This document shows, piece after piece, positions 57,715 through 64,000 of a stretch of DNA of 64,000 nucleotides. Origin of the DNA: Pelagibacterium lentulum (GTDB lineage Bacteria > Pseudomonadota > Alphaproteobacteria > Rhizobiales > Devosiaceae). Each line of letters starts with the position of its first letter. Positions within the stretch are counted from its first letter, which is position 1. The notes under the pieces are model-generated. The model searched no databases and was not told the origin of the DNA. It worked only from the letters and a program-made list of their open reading frames with translations. The position numbers and the translations under genes were made by a program. Location of the stretch: NCBI RefSeq assembly GCF_003992625.1, contig NZ_RZMW01000032.1:62001-126000 (forward strand), read 5' to 3'.

Positions 57715-59258
57715 GCATGAACACGCAAGGGCGTCCAACCGCTCCCGCCCATACAGGATCTGTATCCGCATCCGGCTCGGCGCTTCTACCCTCAGAGCCG
57801 CTTCTGTTCGAGATCGGCGATCACGATCATTCCGGTGTCGATCTGCCCGATGTCGAGATCAACGAAGATCGGCTGGCCGGTCTGCGCCGCAAAACCCCGC
57901 TCGATCTTCCCGGTCTTACCGAGCCCGAGGCCATGCGCCATTATGTGCGGCTTTCACGGCAGAACTATTCGATCGATTCGGGCATGTATCCACTTGGATC
58001 ATGCACCATGAAGCACAATCCGCGCCTCAATGAGAAGATGGCGCGGCTGCCCGGCTTTGCCGACATTCATCCGCTTCAGCCTGTTTCGACCGTACAGGGT
58101 GCCCTCGGCCTGATCGAGCAACTCGGTCATTGGCTGATGGAATTGACCAACACTGCCGCAGTTGCAATGTCGCCCAAGGCTGGTGCACATGGCGAACTCT
58201 GCGGCATGATGGCGATCAAGGCTGCCCATGAGGCTAAGGGGCAGGGGCATCGCAAAGTGGTTCTCGTGCCCGAAAGCGCCCATGGCACCAACCCGGCAAC
58301 TGCCGCGTTTCTCGGCTATTCGGTCAAATCGATCGATGCCAACGAAAACGGAACTGTCGATGTGGCAGCGGTAAAGGCTGCACTTTCGGACGATGTTGCG
58401 GCGATCATGCTCACTAACCCCAATACCTGCGGGCTTTTCGAGAGCCAGATCATCGAGATTGCGCAAGCAGTCCACGATGCGGGCGCCTATTTCTATTGCG
58501 ATGGTGCCAATTTCAACGCCATCATGGGCGTCGTGCGTCCAGGTGATCTCGGCATCGATGCGATGCACATCAACCTGCACAAAACCTTCTCCACCCCGCA
58601 TGGCGGCGGCGGGCCGGGCTCAGGGCCGGTCGTTCTGTCCGAGGCGTTGGCGCCCTTTGCGCCGGTTCCGTTCGTGCGTAGGAATGGTGAAACGCTGGAA
58701 ATGATCGAGCACGTCGAAGGCGGCAGCTTTGGCCGCCTGACAGCCTTCCACGGGCAGATGGGCATGTATGTGCGGGCGCTAACCTATATGCTCAGTCACG
58801 GCAAGGATGGTCTGGCCCAGGCTGCGCGTGATGCGGTGCTCAACGCCAATTACATCAAGGCCCGGCTGCAGGACCTCTTTACTGCTCCCTTCAACGGTCA
58901 GCCAGTTATGCACGAAGTGCTGTTCGACGATGCCTTCCTCAAGGGCACCGGCATCTCCACGCTCGACTTTGCCAAGGCAATGATCGACGAGGGCTTCCAT
59001 CCCATGACCATGTATTTCCCGCTGGTTGTGCACGGGGCCATGCTGATCGAGCCGACAGAATCGGAATCGCTGCATACGCTCGATTTCTTCATCGAGACCA
59101 TGCGCGAGTTGGCGACAGATGCCAAGGCGGGCAACGCCGAACGCTTTACCGCCGCTCCGGTCCGAGCGCCGCTGCGCCGTCTGGACGAAACCCGTGCGGC
59201 GCGTCAACCGCGTCTCAAATGGCAAGGCGATGCCCAGGCACGCCAAGCAGCGCAATAG
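57711..59258 (+). CDS. gcvPB: Glycine dehydrogenase (decarboxylating) subunit 2
   Basis: This is the catalytic C-terminal half of the split P protein. The 515-residue product carries the PLP lysine in [20 protein letters not shown] (about residue 291) and the [14 protein letters not shown] loop. The N-terminal 40 residues, including a run of Ser/Gly/Thr, are less conserved, and a later start is possible. It ends the glycine cleavage operon, followed by a terminator. The lpd gene for the L protein is not in the window. Confidence 0.95.
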   Translation: MSMNTQGRPTAPAHTGSVSASGSALLPSEPLLFEIGDHDHSGVDLPDVEINEDRLAGLRRKTPLDLPGLTEPEAMRHYVRLSRQNYSIDSGMYPLGSCTMKHNPRLNEKMARLPGFADIHPLQPVSTVQGALGLIEQLGHWLMELTNTAAVAMSPKAGAHGELCGMMAIKAAHEAKGQGHRKVVLVPESAHGTNPATAAFLGYSVKSIDANENGTVDVAAVKAALSDDVAAIMLTNPNTCGLFESQIIEIAQAVHDAGAYFYCDGANFNAIMGVVRPGDLGIDAMHINLHKTFSTPHGGGGPGSGPVVLSEALAPFAPVPFVRRNGETLEMIEHVEGGSFGRLTAFHGQMGMYVRALTYMLSHGKDGLAQAARDAVLNANYIKARLQDLFTAPFNGQPVMHEVLFDDAFLKGTGISTLDFAKAMIDEGFHPMTMYFPLVVHGAMLIEPTESESLHTLDFFIETMRELATDAKAGNAERFTAAPVRAPLRRLDETRAARQPRLKWQGDAQARQAAQ

Positions 59259-59297
59259 CAAAGCAACCGCTCCTATCATGAGGGAGCGAACAAAACC

Positions 59298-59334
59298 AAC
59301 GGTTGCCCGGCAAGTCCGGGCAGCCGTTTTTATT
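59298..59334 (+). terminator. Terminator of the gcv operon
   Basis: GGTTGCCCGG (59,301-59,310) pairs with CCGGGCAGCC (59,316-59,325) with one G-U pair, extended by AAC/GTT, and is followed by TTTTTATTC. Its core resembles the palindromes at 4,569 and 33,314. Confidence 0.85.
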
Positions 59335-59423
59335 CTTCATGTCGGCCAAATGAGTCGAGAAAAGACCATTGATCGAAATCGAGAACGCCCTAAACTCCCC
59401 CCGAATAAGTCGGAGGGCTATAT

Positions 59424-60479
59424 ATGTCGAATTTGAGTACCCATGTGCTTGAGACTTTCGAGTTTCAGGCCCAGGCCTGCCGAAGTCTGGGTTCTCCTTT
59501 CACCGCACAATTGTGCGAACTTCTTGCGCAAAATCTCGATGATTCTACGCGTTTCGGCGCGCGCATAATCAACTGGCCGCAAACAGCCAAGGCCGATGCT
59601 TTGGCGCTGCGTGCTGCCGGTGCGCTGCATTGGCTGGCGCGCTCAGGTCAGGCTCGCGAATTGGCCACCCTGTTTCCACCGCTTGAAACCAAGCCCGATG
59701 TGCTATGGGAAGCAATCGCCAAGGCCATAGAACGGCATGACGACGCACTTTACGACTTCCTCGATAGCCCACCACAAACCAATGAAGTCTCGCGCTCATC
59801 TGCTTTGCTTGGTATGGCGCTGCTGTTGTCGAAACGCTTTTCCATGCCGCTTGCCATCTATGAGATTGGCGCAAGCGCTGGCCTCAACCTCGCGTTCGAT
59901 CGTTACCACTATATTCTCGGCAATGGTGAAGAGCGCGAATGGGGAGATGCGGATTCGCTCGTTCACATTGAGAGCGCCTGGCGAGGCCATGTCCCGGACC
60001 TTGAGGTGGAACTGACGATTGCGAGCCGGGCCGGGTGTGATCGCAATCCGCTCGATCCACATGATCCTGAAAGCGTTGAACGCCAACTGTCCTATGTCTG
60101 GGCAGATCAGCACCAGCGCATCGCCCGCATTTCCGCTGCTTCGGTTGCCGCGGCATCCTTGCCATATCACGTGGACAAGGCTGATGCCGCCGATTGGGTT
60201 GAGGCAAAGCTGGCCGAGGAGCCGGAAGCTGGCATTGTCAGAGTTTTTTTTCACACGATCGTCTGGCAGTATCTACCTGAGGCGACAAAGGAACGGATCA
60301 CTGCGGCCTTTGAAAAGGCTGGTGCGGCAGCGTCCAATGAGGCGCCGTTAGTCTGGATGTATATGGAAGCTGAAGACCATCCAGCCGGTGCGGTGCTCAA
60401 GCAGCGCGTCTGGCCCGGTGGGGAACTGGAAACCGTCGGGCTTGCCGATTATCACGGTCGCTGGGTTGATTGGGCCTGA
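59424..60479 (+). CDS. DUF2332 family protein
   Basis: The 351-residue protein matches DUF2332, a family of unknown function seen in alphaproteobacteria and actinobacteria. Visible hallmarks are a helical N-terminus (FEFQAQACRSLGSPF), EIGASAGLNLAFDRYHY near the middle, which recalls a SAM-binding loop, and VVFFHTIVWQYLP-like and GRWVDWA segments near the end. The methyltransferase resemblance is only suggestive. There is no signal peptide. It is a single gene between two strong terminators. Confidence 0.85.
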   Translation: MSNLSTHVLETFEFQAQACRSLGSPFTAQLCELLAQNLDDSTRFGARIINWPQTAKADALALRAAGALHWLARSGQARELATLFPPLETKPDVLWEAIAKAIERHDDALYDFLDSPPQTNEVSRSSALLGMALLLSKRFSMPLAIYEIGASAGLNLAFDRYHYILGNGEEREWGDADSLVHIESAWRGHVPDLEVELTIASRAGCDRNPLDPHDPESVERQLSYVWADQHQRIARISAASVAAASLPYHVDKADAADWVEAKLAEEPEAGIVRVFFHTIVWQYLPEATKERITAAFEKAGAAASNEAPLVWMYMEAEDHPAGAVLKQRVWPGGELETVGLADYHGRWVDWA

Positions 60480-60497
60480 TCCCAATATTATCGGCAC

Positions 60498-60527
60498 AAA
60501 AAAACGGGCCCGTGAGGCCCGTTTTTT
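60498..60527. terminator. Bidirectional terminator, DUF2332 gene and atpF
   Basis: ACGGGCC and GGCCCGT (60,504-60,522) form a seven-base-pair stem with a five-base loop, flanked by six A on the left and six T on the right. It can terminate both convergent transcripts. Confidence 0.93.
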
Positions 60528-60545
60528 AATCTTAAGTCACAAGGC

Positions 60546-61028
60546 TCAGTTCAGCCGTGCGCCCACATCTCTGATCGATTGATCGACAAGGTCTGCACCG
60601 GAGTCCTTTGCCTGATCGGCAAGAAGGATACGTGCAGCTTCGATCGCCACATCAGCCGATTGAGCCCGCACTTCGGCCAGAGCTTGCGCTTCGGCCTGGG
60701 CAATCTTGTCTTCCACGGCCTTGGTGCGGCGCGCAACCATTTCCTCAAGTGCAGCCTGCGCCTCTGCGGTCATGCGTTCGGCGTCTTCCTTGGCCGCAGC
60801 CACGATTTCTTCCGCGTCGCTTTCCGCAGCCTTGCGCTTGCGCTCATACTCGGCCAACAGGGCCTGTGCTTCCTCACGCAGGCGACAGGCTTCATCCAGA
60901 TCGGTTTCGATCTGTGCAATCCGCTTGTCCATGACCTTGGCGATAAAGACCGGCACCTTGAAGTAAATGATCACCCCAAAGAAGATAAGCAGGCTGATAA
61001 AGGCCCAGAAGGTTGAATCGAATGCCAT
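60546..61028 (-). CDS. atpF: ATP synthase F0 subunit b
   Basis: Subunit b is part of the peripheral stalk linking F0 and F1. The 160-residue protein has one N-terminal membrane helix (about 6-25, FWAFISLLIFFGVIIYF) followed by a long charged coiled coil. It is the last gene of the F0 operon and ends at a bidirectional terminator. Together with the b' subunit upstream it makes a heterodimeric stalk, as in photosynthetic and other alphaproteobacteria. Confidence 0.94.
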   Translation of the reverse strand: MAFDSTFWAFISLLIFFGVIIYFKVPVFIAKVMDKRIAQIETDLDEACRLREEAQALLAEYERKRKAAESDAEEIVAAAKEDAERMTAEAQAALEEMVARRTKAVEDKIAQAEAQALAEVRAQSADVAIEAARILLADQAKDSGADLVDQSIRDVGARLN

Positions 61029-61032
61029 TGGC

Positions 61033-61668
61033 TTACTCCTTCACGACCTTGGCAACGGCATCGCGCGCTGCCTTGACCGGAACCTTTCCGAGCAATTGCG
61101 CGACCACGGCCTGCGCCGTTTCGGTAGCGATTTCGCTCACATGGCCAAGAGCTTCCGTTTTGGTTTCGGAAATCCGGGCTTCTGCAGCCGCTACCTTCTT
61201 GGCAAGGTCGGTTTCAACCTTGTTGCGCTTGGCATCGAGGTCGGCCTTGATTTCCGAACGGGTTTGTTCGGCAATCGTATGGGCCTTGCCGCGCGCATCG
61301 GCCAATGCAGCTTCATAGGTAGCGATAGCTTCGTCGGTTTTCTGACGCAGCCGGTCGGCCTCCGCCAGATCACCTTCGATCCGGTCACGCCTGACTTCCA
61401 GAATTTCGCCGATCCGCGGCAATGCCAGCTTGCTCATGATAAAGTACAGAGCAGCAAAGCTTATGGCCAACCAGAGGATCTGGGACGCGAATGTCGTTGA
61501 ATCGAATGGCGGGAATACGTCCGAGCCTTGGTAATCGTCGGCGACGACAGTGCCTTCGTGCAATGCGCCTTCGCCTACCGACTCAAATTCGATAGCGTCG
61601 CCGAGCGCTTCTCCGACGGACTCGTCCGTATCCGCCTGTGCGATGATGATGCGTTCCATATCCGTCAC
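61033..61668 (-). CDS. ATP synthase F0 subunit b'
   Basis: This is the second peripheral-stalk subunit, b'. The 211-residue protein has an acidic N-terminal extension of about 60 residues, one membrane helix (about 65-85, ILWLAISFAALYFIM) and a long coiled coil rich in Ala, Glu and Lys. An internal ATG three codons on (MERIIIAQ) is an alternative start. The gene lies four bases before atpF and is separated from atpE by a 106-base gap holding a hairpin. Confidence 0.92.
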   Translation of the reverse strand: MTDMERIIIAQADTDESVGEALGDAIEFESVGEGALHEGTVVADDYQGSDVFPPFDSTTFASQILWLAISFAALYFIMSKLALPRIGEILEVRRDRIEGDLAEADRLRQKTDEAIATYEAALADARGKAHTIAEQTRSEIKADLDAKRNKVETDLAKKVAAAEARISETKTEALGHVSEIATETAQAVVAQLLGKVPVKAARDAVAKVVKE

Positions 61669-61718
61669 TCGCCGGTGTCAATCATATCAGCCCTTGCTTG
61701 CCGGGCCAGATAAAGCGC

Positions 61719-61747
61719 CGGCAGCCTGAGATCGCCCCGGGCTGCCG
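61719..61747 (-). promoter_or_regulatory. Intercistronic hairpin between atpE and the b' gene
   Basis: CGGCAGCC (61,719-61,726) and GGCTGCCG (61,740-61,747) form a perfect eight-base-pair stem with a thirteen-base loop; on the minus strand it is followed by GCGCTTTATC. It could partly terminate or stabilise atpE mRNA so that the c subunit, needed in about ten copies, is made in excess. Confidence 0.6.
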
Positions 61748-61774
61748 AAACTGAACTCTGCTTCGCGTCTTAAA

Positions 61775-62002
61775 TCAGACTGCGAACAGGAGCAGAAGGG
61801 CAACCAGGAACGAGAAGATGCCCAGAGCTTCGGTCACGGCGAAGCCGAAAATCAGGTTGCCAGTCTGGCTGGGAGCAGCCGACGGGTTGCGCAGGGCACC
61901 CGCAAGGAAGTTCCCGAAGATGTTGCTCACGCCGATTGCAGCGCCAGCCATGCCGAAACATGCGATACCGGCACCAATGAACTTTGCGGCTTCAGCTTCC
62001 AT
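61775..62002 (-). CDS. atpE: ATP synthase F0 subunit c
   Basis: Subunit c forms the rotating proton-carrying ring. The 75-residue protein has two membrane helices joined by a polar loop (around [10 protein letters not shown]); the ion-binding carboxylate is the Glu in [10 protein letters not shown] (about residue 57). The Gly/Ala-rich first helix ([16 protein letters not shown]) is typical. AAAGGAT lies upstream of the start. It is the third gene of the F0 operon. Confidence 0.96.
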   Translation of the reverse strand: MEAEAAKFIGAGIACFGMAGAAIGVSNIFGNFLAGALRNPSAAPSQTGNLIFGFAVTEALGIFSFLVALLLLFAV

Positions 62003-62050
62003 TTTTAGATCCTTTCAAAGCCTTGAAACTTTTTAGATTTAGACGAGACC

Positions 62051-62824
62051 CTAATGCGACGGATGGATCGCATCATTGAGATACATGGAGGTCAGGACGG
62101 CAAAGACATAAGCCTGAACCGCAGACACCATGAATTCGAGAGCGGTGATCGCCACGCCCATAAAGAGCGGCAGCACGGCACCAAAGAACCCCAGAAACCC
62201 GAGGGAGCCGAGGGAGACAACGAAGCCCGTAAACACTTTTAGTGTGATATGTCCGGCGAGCATGTTGCCGAAAAGACGGACCGAAAGGGAGATCGGACGC
62301 GACAGAAACGAAATGACTTCGATCGGCGTCACGATGGGAATGATATAGCCGGGAACGCCGGAAGGCACGAACAGCTTAAGGAACTTGGGGCCGTTCTTTA
62401 CAAAGCCGTAGATCACGACCACCAGCATGACCATCATCGACATGGCGAAGGTCACGATGATGTGGCTGGTGAAGGTAAAGAAGTACGGGATCATCCCGAA
62501 CATGTTGCCGACAAAGATGAAGGTAAAGAGCGAGAACACGAAGGGGAAGAATTTCATGCCTTCGGTGCCCGCACTACTTCGCACCATGTTTGCAACAAAT
62601 TCATAGAGCATTTCCGAGGAAAGCTGCCAGCGGTTGGGCACAAGCCCGCGACCGCGCGTCGTCAGGATCAGATATGCTGCGATAAGTCCGGTTGTCAGCA
62701 CCATGAACAGCGCCGAGTTGGTGAACGCCAGGGTAATACCGGATTCGGGCGTGCCGTCGCCGCCGATGGTACCGAAGGTAAAGATGTCATAGATGACAAA
62801 CTGTTTAATCGGATCGTCAGCCAA
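62051..62824 (-). CDS. atpB: ATP synthase F0 subunit a
   Basis: Subunit a forms the proton half-channels next to the c ring. The 257-residue protein has five to six helices, with [14 protein letters not shown] carrying the essential Arg and the conserved Asn, and [18 protein letters not shown]-type residues at the end. It follows atpI by 23 bases and precedes atpE by 48 bases. Confidence 0.96.
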   Translation of the reverse strand: MADDPIKQFVIYDIFTFGTIGGDGTPESGITLAFTNSALFMVLTTGLIAAYLILTTRGRGLVPNRWQLSSEMLYEFVANMVRSSAGTEGMKFFPFVFSLFTFIFVGNMFGMIPYFFTFTSHIIVTFAMSMMVMLVVVIYGFVKNGPKFLKLFVPSGVPGYIIPIVTPIEVISFLSRPISLSVRLFGNMLAGHITLKVFTGFVVSLGSLGFLGFFGAVLPLFMGVAITALEFMVSAVQAYVFAVLTSMYLNDAIHPSH

Positions 62825-62847
62825 GGTTTTGGTCCCTATCTCGCCCT

Positions 62848-63225
62848 TTAGTCCACTTTGTCCGCGTCCTGGCCGGGCGCGGCATTTCGAGCATTGAATT
62901 CCGCCACTACACGAATGACGTTCAAAATTCCAGCAGCAAAGCCCATCATGAACATGATAAGCATTGCCCAGGGGCCGGTTCCTGCAACCTGATCGATGAC
63001 ATAGCCAATGCCTGTCCCGACAAGGATTGCGGCGACAAACTCGGTCCCGATCCGCAATCCGCGGGCCAAAGCCGACATGTCGCCTTGCCGCGATGCCACG
63101 TTGCCGCCATTAGCCGCAAGCCGTGCATCCTGTGCCTTCTTTATGCGGTTGGCCAGATCGGAAGTATCCGGCTTACCACTCGAAGGAGGTACAGGTCTGT
63201 CTGGGTCATTTTTGGAATTGGTCAC
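62848..63225 (-). CDS. atpI: ATP synthase protein I
   Basis: AtpI is a small membrane protein thought to help c-ring assembly or Mg uptake. The 125-residue product has a polar N-terminus and two helices (about 63-83 and 88-108), with [19 protein letters not shown] and [17 protein letters not shown]. The GTG start at 63,225 (VTNSKNDPD) is preferred; the upstream codons are not family-like. It opens the F0 operon, with smc 221 bases upstream on the same strand. Confidence 0.85.
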   Translation of the reverse strand: MTNSKNDPDRPVPPSSGKPDTSDLANRIKKAQDARLAANGGNVASRQGDMSALARGLRIGTEFVAAILVGTGIGYVIDQVAGTGPWAMLIMFMMGFAAGILNVIRVVAEFNARNAAPGQDADKVD

Positions 63226-63446
63226 GCCGAAAAACCTGCCCGCTCCACCCAGCCAGACACCCGGCAAAGGGTGCCCTCAAAGTCGCGCGCACCATAGTTG
63301 CCACCCATTGTGAAGTCAAGGCATCTTGGCAAGCAAAGATGTAAGTAAAATCAATGGCTTGCAGTGTTGTTGGGAGGGTGCGGCATTGCGTCAACATTCC
63401 CGATTGTGTTGAGAGCATGGCGAGCCGCGAAGAATCTGGCTATCGC

Positions 63447-64000
63447 CTACACCGCCTCAAGGAAGGTTTCGGCTGTCCGAAGGTCGACCGAGACGAGCTG
63501 GCTGACCCCGCGTTCGGGCATGGTGACGCCGAAAAGCCGATCCATGCGCGCCATAGTGATCGGATTATGGGTGACGACAACAAATCGCGTTTCCGTGCGC
63601 TGACACATGGAATCGAGCAGATTGCAGAACCGCTCCACATTGGCATCGTCAAGCGGCGCATCCACCTCGTCGAGTACGCAGATCGGGGCGGGGTTGGTCA
63701 AAAATACCGCAAAGATCAAGCTCATCGCAGTCAGTGCCTGCTCGCCGCCTGACAAAAGCGTCATGGTCTGGGGTTTTTTGCCCGGCGGGCGCGCAATGAT
63801 TTCGAGTCCGGCTTCGAGCGGATCATCGCTTTCCACAAAGGTCAACTCGGCAGTGCCGCCACCGAAAAGGGTGGTGAACAATTCCCGGAAATGGGCGTTC
63901 ACGCGCTCGAACGCCTCGGTGAGACGCGCACGTCCTTCGCGGTTGAGGTTGGAGATGCCTGTGCGCAGCTTGGCAATGGCCGCAATCAGATCCTCGCGAT
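63447..64000 (-). CDS. smc: Chromosome segregation protein SMC (C-terminal part)
   Basis: This is the end of an SMC ATPase, a large coiled-coil protein that compacts and separates chromosomes with ScpA and ScpB. About 184 codons are in the window, and the frame stays open at base 64,000. The ABC signature [17 protein letters not shown] and Walker B with D-loop [12 protein letters not shown] are present, followed by RFVVVTHNP. The N-terminal Walker A head and coiled coil lie outside. RecN and Rad50 are less likely given the [13 protein letters not shown] form. Confidence 0.95.
   Translation of the reverse strand, partial: REDLIAAIAKLRTGISNLNREGRARLTEAFERVNAHFRELFTTLFGGGTAELTFVESDDPLEAGLEIIARPPGKKPQTMTLLSGGEQALTAMSLIFAVFLTNPAPICVLDEVDAPLDDANVERFCNLLDSMCQRTETRFVVVTHNPITMARMDRLFGVTMPERGVSQLVSVDLRTAETFLEAV

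Overview
This 64 kb window is a piece of a chromosome from an alphaproteobacterium of the order Hyphomicrobiales, most likely a Devosia/Pelagibacterium-type organism. This assignment is inferred from gene content and order: hisS-hisZ-hisG, DUF2093, DUF4170, DUF6101 and IalB-family genes, an F0 ATP synthase operon with a b' subunit standing apart from F1, and a coxB-coxA-ctaB-ctaG-coxC cluster. It is not based on a marker-gene comparison. The sequence is GC-rich and densely coding. I see no insertion sequences, prophage, CRISPR array, rRNA or tRNA, so this is core rather than accessory DNA.

Layout. 1-4.5 kb: end of tag, a DUF1127-like small gene, then the overlapping operon hisS-hisZ-hisG (histidyl-tRNA synthetase plus short-form ATP phosphoribosyltransferase). 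4.6-9.1 kb: DoxX and TSUP membrane proteins, a secreted fasciclin protein, and groES-groEL with a perfect CIRCE operator and an RpoH-like promoter. 9.3-17.2 kb: a diguanylate cyclase, two membrane-linked glycosyltransferases, an orphan NtrC-like regulator, a degenerate EAL protein and a HAD hydrolase. 17.3-29.5 kb: ribF, ileS, lspA, a lipoprotein, an RluB-type pseudouridine synthase with a very long disordered tail, rsmD, mutL, tadA, a patatin and purD. 29.6-38.6 kb: xseA, small DUF genes, cysQ-like, ubiA, rsmE, glutamate-cysteine ligase, a LysR regulator divergent from a DUF1127-like gene with a candidate small RNA downstream, and an IalB protein.

39-45.4 kb is a complete aa3-type cytochrome oxidase locus: subunits II, I and III, heme farnesylation (ctaB), copper insertion (ctaG), a small CoxF-like protein, DUF983 and SURF1. 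It is followed by thrC, an M16 peptidase and a GNAT acetyltransferase. 48.8-54.5 kb holds a large membrane GGDEF-EAL protein behind a CtrA-type motif, yqgE, a stand-alone DsbD N-terminal domain protein, a peroxiredoxin and a lipoprotein. 54.5-59.3 kb is the glycine cleavage operon gcvT-gcvH-gcvPA-gcvPB under a tandem glycine riboswitch. 60.5-63.2 kb is the F0 operon atpI-atpB-atpE-atpF'-atpF on the minus strand, and the window ends inside smc.

I found no clearly new multi-gene system. The observations most worth a second look are non-coding or very small: a 35-codon ORF with a strong ribosome binding site at 815-922, a three-hairpin candidate RNA at 37,985-38,102, long hairpins between genes in the cox and atp operons, a CtrA-type site in front of the GGDEF-EAL gene, and a family of CCCGG-CTTG-CCGGG palindromes reused as terminators.
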